Counted from the stretch's first letter, positions 46,594 to 58,691 are shown. The stretch: DNA of 64,000 nt from Arcuatula senhousia (GCA_963971305.1 OZ020306.1:40135512-40199511), one strand, 5' to 3'. Numbers and translations are program-made. Notes: generated by a model not told the origin, from the letters alone.

Positions 46594-47657
46594 CTACAAC
46601 ATATAACATTACGGTTGAACAAAACTCACAATGACAGTTTTTACATATTTTGACACTTACTTGCATTTGTGTAAAATACTTTATGAAATTTAACTGAAAT
46701 ATTGTTTATGTTGAAATATTTATAATTTGATACTAAATTTAGAATGTAAATTGCCATTATTTTTCCCTGTGTTATGTTTAAGCATTGCAACAATCAAATA
46801 TTGATACCGGTTTATATTGTACGCAATCAATATTTATTTGAATTTTAGATTTTTACAGCCCAATCCGTAACTTTTAATTGATCCAAATACCATTCACAAT
46901 GGCACCGTAAACATAGAGTTGAAAAAAAAAATTTTGTTGACTTCAATACTGGTAATCTGGAATGGCCTTAGGATATGAAGCCGCCTAATGGAAAGGAAAT
47001 TACAAAGCTAACCAAGCCCTGAAAGTCCACCGCCATCATGAAGAGAGACCAAGCAATTGAAAGACTGAGGTCGCTAAAGATAAAATAAAGAACACAGCTC
47101 TGACGATAGAACAACACAGACAGAGGCACAATGTACACAAAATGATACAAAAAAAAAAACAATACAGATTTCATCAGACCTACGCAGAGTTGGTAAACAA
47201 AGACGAAACGGTCCAATAGTAACTGGACCACTCTTAGACTACCAATTAACGTGCTACAGGAGCAATAAAGAAAGGAGATCACTGCTTGGGTTAACGGAGA
47301 TATTATCTTGTGTTTTCTTCAATAGGAGGAAGTTTACATAGTACTACAAAACTTACTTGACCACATTTTATGTTACAAATGACAATTGAAGAACGAAAAA
47401 AGCAAAAATCGACATTCGATTGCGAATACCAAAGCTACAAGATGGTAAGCAGTGACCAATGGTCATGTTGAAGACTGCTTGCTGTATTCCGTACGTCGAA
47501 ATATAAAAAAATGAAGCCCTTGTGTGTTGCAAATTAAGACGTATCATATACGACCTAGAATAAAACATGAAAATGTACACCCTTAAGCTATTGAATATAA
47601 ATCAATTTTCAATAATGATGCATGTTATTGAACACAAGACATTAAAAATACACTTAC

Positions 47658-47724
47658 CATGTATGAGTACTGGTTGTATATTTGATAACATAAACACAGC
47701 CAGCAGTTTGAATGAAAGGTCCAT
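47658..47724 (-). CDS. Gene B exon 1: start codon and signal peptide
   Basis: ATG at 47724 begins MDLSFKLLAVFMLSNIQPVL, then IH: a short polar start, a hydrophobic core and a polar end typical of a secretory signal. The exon ends in phase 1 before GTAAGT. The phase-1 signal-peptide exon joins directly to the phase-1 Ig exons. This is the only ATG upstream of the Ig exons that gives a signal peptide in a compatible phase. Confidence 0.75.
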
Positions 47725-47883
47725 TTTACAATTACTTCCTTATTTTTATTTTAATCCAAACAAACATTTAAATATACTTGTTAAAAATAAGAAAAAGAGT
47801 GTACATCAAACGTGTTAATACAATGTCAATGTACTAAACATACGTACGCATCTTATACAAGGTTAACCAGTGTGGAACCAAGG

Positions 47884-47896
47884 CACTATATAATAC
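47884..47896 (-). promoter_or_regulatory. Possible TATA-like element of gene B
   Basis: On the minus strand TATTATATAGTG lies about 165 bp upstream of the start codon, a plausible TATA box distance for a short 5' UTR. In AT-rich DNA this could be chance. Confidence 0.2.
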
Positions 47897-48045
47897 TACA
47901 TGATTGAATTAATCAACAATTAAAAAAAAAGTACTCAACCTGGATTTCGTGTTCTAATCACAAACTATAAATCAAGCACGGAAACTAGATTATAATAAAT
48001 TATAAAGATCTATTCATTAAAAATGTTGAAACCACCTCATTTTAA

Positions 48046-48494
48046 AATTGTCCCGTGCGGGGCCCATGTGGCGAATAGGCCCGCAGCAGAGCCTAGCTTG
48101 TCGTAAGAGGCGACTAAGGGTCTTTGGGTTCTGACGTCGGGTCAGTACTCAGCCCACAGAGCGTGTACCCTAGGTGGCTGAATAGGGTGGCCCTCGTCCG
48201 CGGGGTTATCAGGTCTTAAATACGGAAACCCTGACCGCCGACCATAGTGGGCCAACGTGTGTGGAGAGTGCCACGCTTCATGCACGTAAAAGACCCCTTT
48301 GTAGACCGCCAAGTAGTGAACCACATAGGCCAATTTTTCCGCCCCTAACCACCATTTTCCTGATGTTCTTCAAAATTTACCGGTCCGCTGTGTCCCATCC
48401 CACCCCTATATTTCATTTATCATCATCATTTCATGTTCATTGTATCATCAGCCTGATAGCGTTGCACGGGCGTAAAACACCAACTCACTCACTC
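48046..48494 (+). mobile_element. SINE-like retroposon S2, full length
   Basis: Starts CCCGTGCGGGGCCCATGTGG, contains AGCCTAGCTTGTCGTAAGAG and ends CACCAACTCACTCACTC. Lies about 320 bp upstream of gene B exon 1. Confidence 0.7.
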
Positions 48495-50325
48495 TATCAT
48501 TTTAAAATTAGATTCTACAAAAATGAGGTCGTTGGAACATTATATAACGATATCAATTGTACATTTATAAAAAGACAATATATTCATAGAAGTACGAGAT
48601 TGGTTACCAATTTCAATTCTTCATTCGTTTAATATCCGGTTAATTCGTGTTTTGGTATTCATTTAAATCCTACTTACATTCTATCTTTCAAGTTTGGAAT
48701 TTGAGCCACAACTAAACCTTGTGATACTTGTAGCTAATTTCCCCTCTATAATACACACAGAGTTCCAAACTCAATTAAATGAGGTTGAAAGAAAATTATT
48801 TTAGAAATAAATATATGCTTTGACATATCATTCTATATAATCTATAAACAGCTATAGACTGCCACCGGCTAAAATCCATTCATTAAGCTTCGTTTGAAAC
48901 TAGTGGGTCTTACAACCTGCTTATTTCTTTGTAAAAACCATCTCTCCTTCTCTCCTTGCTCAATTGACAGATGTCGAAATTAACGAAAAAAACGTTTAAA
49001 AATATAAATGCATGGCCATATCACTATTACAGTATAATCATTTTAATCAAATATTCGGACGGCAAGCGATTCGAACCATGCTTTTAAAAATAATACAATC
49101 TTCAAACATGTCTTTGAATTTATTAAAAAGACAGAAAGATTTCAAATGGTGTAAAGGAAGGCGAGCAGACATCGTTTGTGTGGCTCAGAACAAAACAAAA
49201 CATTTACATATTATTCCTCTTTTATCTCTTTATACATTTTTCTTTACTAATATTACGACTGTTAGCTAAAAAAAAGTATTATTATGTATGTCGCATGTTT
49301 ATACAATATATGTTATACTCATTAATTAGGAGAAGACCACGTAAGTTGGTATAACTTGTGTCCTATCCTTTTTGTTAATTATATGTATTCATGTATTAGC
49401 AAATAAAATATGTTTAAACTAAACTAACCATGCTTTTGATTCGTACATGTGTTATACATAAAAAAAAAATACGTATATGATTGGAAAGCAGGACTAATCT
49501 TATCATTACATTACCTCTTTTTTCATATATACATGTATAGGAACACTGAAAAGCAAATATGAAGTTATACATAATATATGTATTTCATGTACTAGTTTTT
49601 GTATTCAAGCATACCAAAAAGTTGACAGTTCGAAACATAGACACGATCATTTTTTGTACGGATGTTGGACTTTTTTTTGCAATTTTTATTTCTAACAACT
49701 CGCCATGATTTACGCTGCTGGTGAAGTTTTTTCCTTAAGTAACATGTATGAACAATGTTGTGTCGACAAATACTTCAGAGACATTGTTTACGCAATTGTA
49801 AAAACGAACAAACTGGAGGCTAGAGCGCCAAACTTTTGTTTTTAAAACACATGACGGCTAGTTTTATTTGTATTCCCTATTGTACATGTAAGTGCGCACT
49901 GAAGGACAAACACACCAACGCTTTGGAATCTATCGAATGCCTTTCAAAAATGTAAAGCCATAGCTTCCTTCGGCTCCAACAATAAGTTGATAACAGTCTG
50001 TTTTTGTGTATCAATTCGCTTTTTTACCTTTACATCGCCAGAGTCCCTATAACTGGTCATCTAAAAACTTCGACCGAACTTATGTTTAACTTCCATTCTG
50101 ATATGTGTCTGTTGTATTTTCTGAGTTACATCCCAGCTCCTTTGTTCTAACAGGGGTGATCTGAGCCGGATCATCCCTCGGAATACCCTGTTCTACTTTT
50201 TCAACTCATTTGTTCCTTTTCTTTTGTTTTTCAAAGCACGTTTTTTGAGAAATGTTCACTAAGTTGAACATAGGAAAATTATAAAATCAACAACAAAGTT
50301 TTTTTGAAGATTGAAAAATAACATA
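48495..50325. other. Unassigned DNA upstream of gene B
   Basis: AT-rich; nothing beyond short chance ORFs seen. Confidence 0.3.
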
Positions 50326-50398
50326 GTTTCCACCGGGGTTTGAACTTCGGATCTCATTGTTCCAAGTCTACCTTCATATCCACTAGACCACGACACCG
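50326..50398 (-). tRNA. Degenerate tRNA-like sequence (SINE head or tRNA pseudogene)
   Basis: Minus strand GGTGTCGTGGTCTAGTGGAT has a perfect A box (TGGTCTAGTGG); 73 bp total length with GTTCAAACCCCGG as a decayed B box. Acceptor and T stems do not pair, so it is not a functional tRNA. Confidence 0.4.
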
Positions 50399-50576
50399 AT
50401 GAAAAACCTACGCTAAAAAAATGTACATAAAGAATATTGAAGGGGCGCAATAAGGATATTCTATAATATATATTATAAAAATGTTTTCTATTTGATTCTA
50501 AATGCACAGAATGTATTCAGTATTTAATGTTTGTATTTAAATTTTACTTGACATATTTTGAAGGCTGGGATGTAAA

Positions 50577-50640
50577 ATAGTTATTACATTCGGACTTGGT
50601 GATCTTTTACTGACACACCGCGTCCGAATGTAATAACTAT
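50577..50640. repeat. Perfect 19-bp inverted repeat
   Basis: ATAGTTATTACATTCGGAC and its exact inverse separated by 26 nt; could be a very short MITE or a cruciform. Confidence 0.75.
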
Positions 50641-50860
50641 TACTTATACTCCATTTTAAGTCTCAAACAGTGGTCATTTTTTAAATCCCTTTATAGAAAT
50701 AAATATCGTTTGTTCTAAATATTTTATATATTTTGTCTTCCAATTTAGTCAAAGTAGTTCAGTGGTGAAGATTTGAAATTGTTTACAGACGATGACGGAC
50801 AGTGGACGAGGACGAACGGCAATGGACGCATAGTGATAGCATAAGACCATATTGCCTTTT
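50640..50860 (+). repeat. End fragment of a CTCACCTG-family element
   Basis: GTCAAAGTAGTTCAGTGGTG, GACGATGACGGACAGTGGAC and CATAGTGATAGCATAAG match the right end of the family. Confidence 0.4.
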
Positions 50861-51011
50861 AACAACTGATATACATGTATGTCATCTAATCATTTTCTGT
50901 TTTCAATGGTTTGCCCATAACTTTGTAGTTAAGGTGTCGCCAAAATAAAACGATACCAAATATTTAAATCACTGCTTTATCAGTATGTCAAATGAGAAAT
51001 ATCAATCATCC

Positions 51012-51525
51012 CCCCTCCCATGCAGGGCCCGGGAGGTGAATAGGCCCACAGTAGAGCTAAGCTTGTCGAAAGAGGCGACACAGATCTTGAAATTCTGACG
51101 TCGGGTCAATGCTCATCCAATACAGCAACCAAGGTGTATGCCCTGGGTGGCTAAATAGGGTGGCCCTCGTCCCCGGGGGTTGTCAGGTCTATTATGTAGA
51201 AACCCTGAGCGTTGACCATAGTAGGCCAACGTGTGAGAAGAGTGCCACGCTTCATGCACGTAAAACAACCCTTTTTGGACCGCCAAATAGAGTACCACAT
51301 AGGCTATTTTCTGCATTTTCTGCCACTACCCACCTCTCTCCTTTTCTTGTGGATCTTTAAAATGTTCTGCTCTTTTGTTTACTACCCACCCCCATCTGTC
51401 ATTTATCATCATCATTCCATGTTCATTTTATCACCCCTTTCATGTTCATCGCTTTTAACTAACCTATATAGTGTTGCGAGGGCGCCAAGTATCAAACTCA
51501 CTTACTCACTAACTCAATCATTAGT
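51012..51525 (+). mobile_element. SINE-like retroposon S2, full length, diverged
   Basis: Starts CCCATGCAGGGCCCGGGAGG and ends CTCACTTACTCACTAACTC. Confidence 0.65.
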
Positions 51526-51763
51526 ACAATGCAGAAAGACACATTTAGTTTTTGCAAACAAATTCTATTTTCAATTGGAAACAATTTAATAAAAAGGATT
51601 ATAATTTAAGAGTAAGTAAATAGTCATTTATATATGAATCTATGATAGAAGTGCAAGTGAGTATTACTTCAACACCCGGGGAAGGGGTAATGTGCAGTTG
51701 GCCTGTTTTGCTGTTTTGAACTGGACCCTGTTAGAAATGCAAATTACAACAAAGTTCCAGACA

Positions 51764-51830
51764 ATAAATTTTGCTACGCCTGACGCGCGTTTCGTCTATT
51801 CAAGACTCATCAGAGGCGCTCTACCAAAAT
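51764..51830 (-). ncRNA. Hammerhead ribozyme-like motif (copy 1, best core)
   Basis: On the minus strand: CTGATGA, stem II GTCT-TGAAT-AGAC, GAAA, then ACGC-GCGTCAG-GCGT as stem III and a GTA cleavage triplet. All invariant core positions of a type I hammerhead are present. Stem I pairing next to the core looks weak, so activity is uncertain. Confidence 0.55.
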
Positions 51831-52120
51831 ATTGAAAATGCCAAAAACTATATGATTATGAAGAGCATAAAACAGTAAAACCAAAAATACCAAACGGGGG
51901 AATCAAATTATTACTAAGATTATCAACCTTAGTCCGGGGTAGGAAGAATCTTAGGGTTTAGTCAATTTTGAAATTTAAACGGATAATTTTAAGCTTTGAT
52001 GTGTTCCCAAACACAAAAGTATTGGTGCCGATGCAGGGTAACCTCGGGGAATTAAAACTCCACCATCAGTGCTAACCTTCACGGATGTTCGAAATGCAAA
52101 TTACAACAAAGTTCCAGACA

Positions 52121-52188
52121 ATAAATTTTGCTACGCCTGACGCGCTTTTCATCTATTCAAGACTCATCAGAGGTGCTCTACCAAAAAT
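52121..52188 (-). ncRNA. Hammerhead ribozyme-like motif (copy 2)
   Basis: Same motif 357 bp from copy 1, same strand; CTGATGA and GAAA kept, stem II has a G-U pair (GTCT/AGAT) and stem III lost one pair. Confidence 0.5.
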
Positions 52189-52215
52189 ATTGAAAATGCC
52201 AAAAACTATATGATT

Positions 52216-53500
52216 ATATCGAGACATTTACAAAAGAAACGTACCATATTATACCAGGGGACGTTGTATGTCATACCCTGAACTGATCACGTCAAAATGT
52301 TTTGATTAGAATATTTTTATTGTATATATAGCTGCAAAATCGTACATGAACCACTTTTCAAACTTTCTCTTTACACCATTTGCAGAGGTGGTTTATAGGA
52401 AGGATGGTAGTCCTTTGAAAGGGAGGAATAAGGTTAACCCTTGTATGGAGAGAGGAATATTCCATGCACATTGAAGACCCCTTAGTAGAGTTTGATAAAA
52501 GTAGGTTCAACTTGGGCCGCTACCAAACCCACACTCGCAAACTTCAAGTTGGAGGGGGATTTACATAAGCATAACACTTGTTTTCAATCCATGCAGGATT
52601 AATAAATACTAAATAAATCGGAAGCCCTAAAATGCTTATACAGAATCAGTAGACACAAAAGACAAAGATATAAAATAAAAAAAAAGGTAACGCAAAACAC
52701 GAATATAATACAAACGAAGCACCTAAACTAAATCAGTAAACAAATTCTATTTTCAATTGGAAACAAATATCCAGAACTATTCTGCCGGAAAGAGCTTGCG
52801 TAATGGAACCGTAACTCATCATAGTCAAATACGATACCCAGTACCATATCTACAGGTATAAGCGTTAAGGAAAAAAATAGAAAAAAAATCAGTGAATTTT
52901 AAAGTTCAAGGGGTCTTTCATCCAATATATATTTGCGGACCGGAACAAAACGTAAACTTAATAATATATTACTCATCATGTTAGACTCTCATATCAAATT
53001 ATATTAGACTCGCATCTTTAAGAGAAATAACATGCTTTATAAATGTTATATCTGTATGCATGGATATTAAAAAATAAGTACAAGCGTCAAGTACAAGGAC
53101 GCGTCTGAATCGGATACCGGTCACTCAGATTGTTCGTTTTGGATACCAAAATCCATAATATAGTAAAAATCAGAATAAGCGGTATCCTTTTTTAAAAATC
53201 TTTTAATACCACTCATTCAATTATAGAGAGACCTAAGACCAGGAAACTGGTTATTGTAATTATATAAATGATTTAAATCAATGAGTCTTTAGTACAGTTC
53301 CGTTATGATTGCTATATGCCTGTTATATATTCCTACAGAGGCAGCTGCAGAAGTTTCTCTGTAGAAAGGGGGAGGGGGGTCCATAGCTATAATCAGACGA
53401 ATTTTGTCAAAATTTTGCATGACAATCACAAGTTGTTGCAACAAAAGGGGGGTCCAGATCCCCTTGACCCCTCTGGATCCGCCACAGGTTTAGGAGTTTT
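52216..53500. other. Unassigned DNA with a 29-bp direct repeat edge
   Basis: No coding signal. A 29-bp sequence at 52738-52766 repeats one at 51556-51584. Confidence 0.35.
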
Positions 53501-53501
53501 T

Positions 53502-55208
53502 GTCCCCCGCCGCAACGCGGAACAGCGACATATAAATGCCGGGCGTCCGTCCATCCGTCCGTCCATCTGTCCGTCTGTCTGTCCGTCCGTCTCTCAAGGC
53601 TACAAATTTTGTTGGATTTTCATGAAATTTATACCAAATGTTTATATCACTAATACCTTGACCATAAAAAAGACTGTTTTTTGGCAAAACAGACTTTGTA
53701 AGCGCTCTTACTAGTATCCCTACAGATGTTGACGGATTTTCATGAAATTTATTTTAAATGTTTATATCACTAATACCTTGGACAAGTTCGAAAATCAGCA
53801 TTTTTCGATAATTTTTGTAGGAGTTATGGGACTTTAACCATAAAAACGACTGTTTTTATTGCTAAACAGACCTTGTAAGCGCTCTCATCCCTACAGATGT
53901 TGACGGATTTTCATGAAATTTATACCTCTGTGTTATTTGTAAAACAGATCTTGTAAGCGCTCTCATCCCTACAGATAATGACGGCTTTTCATGAAATTTA
54001 TACCAAAGGTTTAAACCACGAATACCTTGGTCAGGTTTGACAATCAGCATTTTTCGATAATTTTGTAGGAGTTAGGGGACTTTGACCATGAAACGACTCT
54101 GTTTTTTTTGCAAAACAAACCTTGTAAACGCCCTCATCCCTACAGATGTTGACGGATTTTCATGAAATTTATACCAAATGTTTCTATCACTAATACCTTG
54201 GTCAAGTTCGACAATCAGCATTTTTTGATAATCTTTGTAGGAGTTAGGGGACTTTGACCATAAAAACGACTCTGTTTTTTTGTAAAGCAGACCTTGTAAG
54301 CGCTCTCATCCCTACAGATGTTGACGGATTTTCATGAAAGGATGGGTTGCGATAAGGCCCTATTTTGGCCCATCTGTAGGCGAAAAATAAAAAGTATTTC
54401 ATAGCCTCTATTTTTTAACCTTATTTTGTAGCAAAATGATTGTACTGTTGTGAAAGACTACTTTTAAATCCTTTTGCATTAACACGGCTTGAAAAATCGT
54501 GTTCAAAATTGACCCATTTTGAATGAAAATTTCATCTTATTTTAAAAGAAATTTCAAGGTAGGGCTTCAATAAAGTGAAATTTTGTGCTTATATAGTTGA
54601 AGCCAGTGTTAACAATTCTACAAAAGGTTCATCATACATATACATCACTTTTAATAACAATTTTGAATTTGAAATGAACGCTAATCTCAAGAAAATCAAG
54701 GAAAACGGAGAGATTTCGCACAATTTTTAACTACTGACAACAAGTTAAAAATTATAGTCTTTTTAAATTTTCAGTATGTCTTGCACGCGGAACCAGCTTG
54801 GAACTTTCACAAAAAATGTGTTTTAGTAAAACACGTTTTTGAATAAAATATGGAGCAGGTTCCGGGTGCAAGGCTATACTTTCGGGAAGGATATATATCA
54901 CTCATTTGCGCCACTTTCCCATTGGCTCAATGTTAAAATCATTTGTGGTGGTTCATTTACTAAAAAATAAAAAAGCTTTTAAACTACAGACGTTTATTTT
55001 CAAAAAATAGAAATATTTACCTTTTGAACAAGACATTTTATAAAAGAATTTACTTAATTTTATTTTTGACTTTCGCGGTGGGCTGAAAACGGGTCTTATC
55101 GCAAACCATCCTTTATACAAAATGTTTAAACCACTAATACCTTGGTCAAAATATACCTTGTTTAAAAATCAGATGTGTTTGATAATTTTTGCTTCACCGG
55201 TGGGGGAC
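53502..55208 (+). repeat. Tandem-core element, about five units of 190 bp, carrying a TIR element
   Basis: Left GTCCCCCGCCGCAACGCGG, then (GTCC)n, units starting TGTTGACGGATTTTCATGAA, and right end CGGTGGGGGAC, an inverse of the left. A 774-bp TIR element interrupts at 54339-55112. Confidence 0.6.
54339..55112. mobile_element. TIR element GGATGGGTTGCGATAAG, copy 1
   Basis: Starts AGGATGGGTTGCGATAAGGC; ends with the inverse of AGGATGGTTTGCGATAAGAC. An inner inverted repeat (GCACGCGGAACCAGCTTGG and its inverse) surrounds the middle. Inserted in the tandem-core element at 53502-55208. Confidence 0.7.
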
Positions 55209-57100
55209 CCTGGAATTCGATTCTTGTTGTATTGGGGATATGCTATTCAATTGTATTTGCATGCTTGTATATCTCTCTGGACATCTTTTGCAATAATTAA
55301 TGTATTTATTTATAGGTCTTTATAAATTCCCATTACGAATGCTGTATGGTAGAAGCACATACACGCTGTTCATTTTTTGTTTGATTTAATGCATTAGTTA
55401 AGATATATATGACACATATCTTTGGAAGTAGGGCTGATTTTATGATCTACATTTTGACTAGGTATTAGGTCACTGTGGCCTACATTTTATTTTACGTTAG
55501 AGTGACTACGGTTAATTTCTGTTTGTTGTTGTTGTTGTTGTTGTATGTATGTATTGCAGTTGTGTGACATGCACAACCCATAAATGATTAGAGTGTTATG
55601 ACATTCGTTATCCTGGGTACTTTATCGAGTTTAAACTGTAAAACAACAAGGAAGTTTATTTACACTTTGCAACTTGCACTATGATTTACATGTGTGAATA
55701 TTTCATTAACCAAATTTTTAATATTTTCATGGTTAAAACATTTGTAAAACATTAATTAACTCAATTTTCGCTCCGAATACATCAATAAATTTATTTAAAA
55801 GTATTAACTGTAATATTATTTTTGGTTTATAGAAGCAATTAACTACATTTGTAATGGTGCAACGGATTGTTCATTGTGCACCATAAAATAAAATAGTTTA
55901 TGGTTCAATTAATCAAAAAAATTATTACAGTCAATTCTTAAATAAACAATGTATGGTAAGAGCGATAGGGGAAACGATTGATTTCTGTTCCCTGATTTAG
56001 TATATTGCTGTGCAAAAAATAATGTCGATTGGCTATTTTTTCCCTTTTTACTAATTTTTCAAATAATTTTATAAATATAAAACTTTGACGTTTTCAATAT
56101 AAGGAAGAAAAGATGTGGTTTCTTCTAGTTCGACCTTCATATTAATGTTGTATGCTGTTTTTTTTTTTCATACACTAAAGAGAAAACGATTAATGAAAGT
56201 ACAAAACCTTTGACAAATAACAGAAATATACAAAACATCGGCAATTGTAAAATGTTTGACAACATTTAACTTCTTAATGTACATGTATTTTAGACATTAA
56301 ATTCCTGCACAAATGGCGGGTTTTATAGCTGTTTCCCTATTCATTGAAATGCTTAAAAAAATAAAAAGAACATAAATCTGTTGTGGTATTTTTAATGCAA
56401 ACATATATTGAAACAACATTTAAAATTTAAACTATCTAGCGGTTTTAACTTCCGGTATATAATTTGACAGGAATTTCTTTATGCATGTTGTTAATTTATT
56501 TGGTAAAACTTACAAGTGATTTGCACGAAACTGTGTCCTGCATCGTTCATTGCATTTCGATGAATGAATTCTCGAATCAAATTATTTTTTCTAGGTCGGT
56601 AATTTATTACGAATAAAATGATATCTTATTTTTGTCGTTGCGATCAACTATAGATACAAATTTTCATATAAATCCTTGCGTTGGAGATTTTTGGAATTAT
56701 TTCGTCTCGTCAAAAGAACGTATATTTATATCCACTACGTCAAAGGCATTGAATGTCGCAAAATATATTGATAATTGGTTGTTTTCTATCGCAAAAATAG
56801 CTTGTATTCGGGACTTAGTGAAATGTATGTCTAAGGATTTTGGGGTGGCCTTTTCGAACCCTCCGTGTGTTAACCTTTGCATATGTCAGTCAATATTAAT
56901 GTATAAGACACAGGTTATATAAGCATAGAAGGTCCACTACGTCTAACTTACAATCGTTATCCTTTACACTCGATGGGCCACGTTAACAAACACAAAAATG
57001 GTAGACACTGAAGGAAGCATAATATTGCTCTTTCATCGCCCTAAAGATCGAACGATTGGTTTTTTTCATGCATGTAAACTGTTAACGCTGTGTAACTTTA
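55209..57100. other. Unassigned DNA
   Basis: (GTT)n microsatellite near 55523. A 96-codon frame at 56632-56922 matches no family I know and has an overlapping opposite frame. Confidence 0.3.
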
Positions 57101-57375
57101 AACTAGAATGACGGTCTTCCATGGAAGACGTATGTCGCCTGTGTCTTAAAATATTCGGTTAACAGGAAGTATGTGAGTTACGGGTATAAAATCGCTTTAC
57201 TCCATAAAGTACCAAAGGAAGAAGTTTCATACCAAATATCAAGAGGTTTTGATTTGTAATAGCCAGGAATACAGCGACGGAAATTTTTATGACGCCACAG
57301 GACGACGAAAAATGACGGATGGTGCCAAACTACCCCCTATATGTCGCTTCTGCAACACGTTGCAGGCGAAATAAT
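57101..57375 (+). repeat. Tandem-core element with a single unit (GTCGC family)
   Basis: Left hairpin TCTTCCATGGAAGA then CGTATGTCGCCTG; one unit; right hairpin CTGCAACACGTTGCAG as at 29415. Confidence 0.6.
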
Positions 57376-58431
57376 GATAAAACTTGTTTTTTTTTATACA
57401 AAACCTTGTTAAAAAGATACTTTAAGATGTCAACTTTAAGTTTACTTGAATGTTAGTATATAAAGTAGCTACTCCAACAAAACATTTTATAAAGAGATTT
57501 CTTATTTTGAGATATTTCACTTCTTAAATTAATGGTGTTCCTAACGTAGATGAAATGAGAAGTGGTATCCCTTGTATTTGTGCAATTTCTGTCAAAATAC
57601 CAAGTTTTAATCTATTTGATAAATGCACATTGGTGCACGCCCGATTTAAATTTTGTGTTTTTTGCTATTTTCTCTACTTTTTAAAGACTTTTTTTTCTGA
57701 AAAAATAATTGCTAACAACGACCAAAGCGCCGTAACTCTATGTCATTTAATTTCGGGAAACAGTTTAAACCCATTATGAGGAAAGGTAGAAACAATTCGA
57801 CTGACCGGAAATGAAAAAAAAAGCACAGGATGTTAAGATTTTCATTTTTCAATAATTTTGTACTCCGTGCAATTTAAAAGCTTTTAAAAAAAGAAATATA
57901 TTTTTCTGTTTCTGAAGCAGATACCTATCGTTTTAAGTTGCTTTCATGAATGAATTTGACAATTAAAATTTTTAGTTGGAGTAGCTATATAAAGGCAAGG
58001 TTTCCTGAATCTCTTAATGAAACATCTGGCACATTTATCTTCCCTTGGCGAATATACTTGATTCAACCTACTCCTACCAAATAAAATCTGTAATTGCAAA
58101 AACAAGTTTTGCAAAGAACAAGTTAAAATTATAATGAATATGTTTGTTTTTGTTGATGCAATGCCCATGTTTGCTTTGTGCTGGAAGTTCAAGAAGGTAA
58201 AGTTGTATGTTCGATATTGATCCGACTTGATTTTCGACTCTGAAAGTATGGAAACTTTTAATCGTTTTTGTACATCAGTAACCTACTCAAAATCAATCAA
58301 GATGTATCTCGTTAACCTTCACGTGTTGTTCTTAAACCATTTTATAAAAGTGCATTACATGTAACGAGATAAATATATTGTGCAAAATCTTCAATTAAGA
58401 TTGCCGTAATGCATGTTTTTTAATGACATTT
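57376..58431. other. Unassigned DNA
   Basis: AT-rich with chance ORFs only. Confidence 0.3.
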
Positions 58432-58691
58432 AGTAGTCATCCCTATGAGAATAGGATAATTTTTAACATGGGCTCTATGGGATATTTCTGTGAGGAATTT
58501 TTCAACAAGGGTATCGTTCTACAGTACGATTAATTATCTACGGTCAAGAAAAGACAGAAGTATTAACCTGAGGTCATTATGTTGCATTTATATATATCTA
58601 AATAGCCTCGTCAAATAGCTTACTAATCAACAGTAATTAATTATCTAAAAAGGAAGTTGTAGGTCGGAATTGTGAAAATCTAGGTTTATTC
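58432..58691. repeat. Left arm of a long imperfect inverted repeat
   Basis: CATCCCTATGAGAATAGGAT through GGGTATCGTTCTACAGTACG to GTGAAAATCTAGGTTTATT pairs with 62010-62285 read in reverse. Confidence 0.6.

Larger units (their letters stand above)
23763..47724 (-). other. Gene B model: complete five-Ig transmembrane receptor (638 codons, 9 exons)
   Basis: Exons on the minus strand: 47658-47724, 46273-46593, 44809-45132, 43039-43362, 35116-35436, 33896-34228, 31826-31969, 27797-27827 and 23763-23814. Lengths add to 1917 nt, exactly 638 codons plus stop, and no junction creates a stop. Seven donors are GTAAGT, GTGAGT or GTAGGT variants close to consensus. The order is signal peptide, five Ig domains, membrane span, short tail. 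All ectodomain exons are phase 1-1, the usual arrangement of shuffled immunoglobulin-superfamily modules. The introns are filled by transposable elements; intron 4 is 7.6 kb, almost all of it mobile DNA. Ligand unknown; a surface immune or adhesion receptor is likely. Confidence 0.8.
51734..52215 (-). mobile_element. Retrozyme-like repeat: direct pair of hammerhead monomers
   Basis: Blocks starting GAAATGCAAATTACAACAAA at 51734 and 52091 are near identical for about 120 bp and carry a hammerhead each, so one 357-bp monomer lies between the two cleavage sites. This is the layout of metazoan retrozymes, non-autonomous elements that yield circular RNA. Confidence 0.55.

Noticed and set aside
46968..47282. 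104-codon hydrophobic minus-strand ORF in gene B intron 1
   Set aside because: The hydrophobicity comes from a biased low-complexity stretch; no acceptor or donor in phase 1 would join it to gene B.
50326..50398. Functional tRNA gene
   Set aside because: A box is perfect, but the acceptor and T stems do not pair and the B box is altered; kept only as a tRNA-like relic.
56632..56922. 96-codon plus-strand ORF
   Set aside because: No recognisable motif, an overlapping 61-codon frame on the other strand, and no splice or promoter context.
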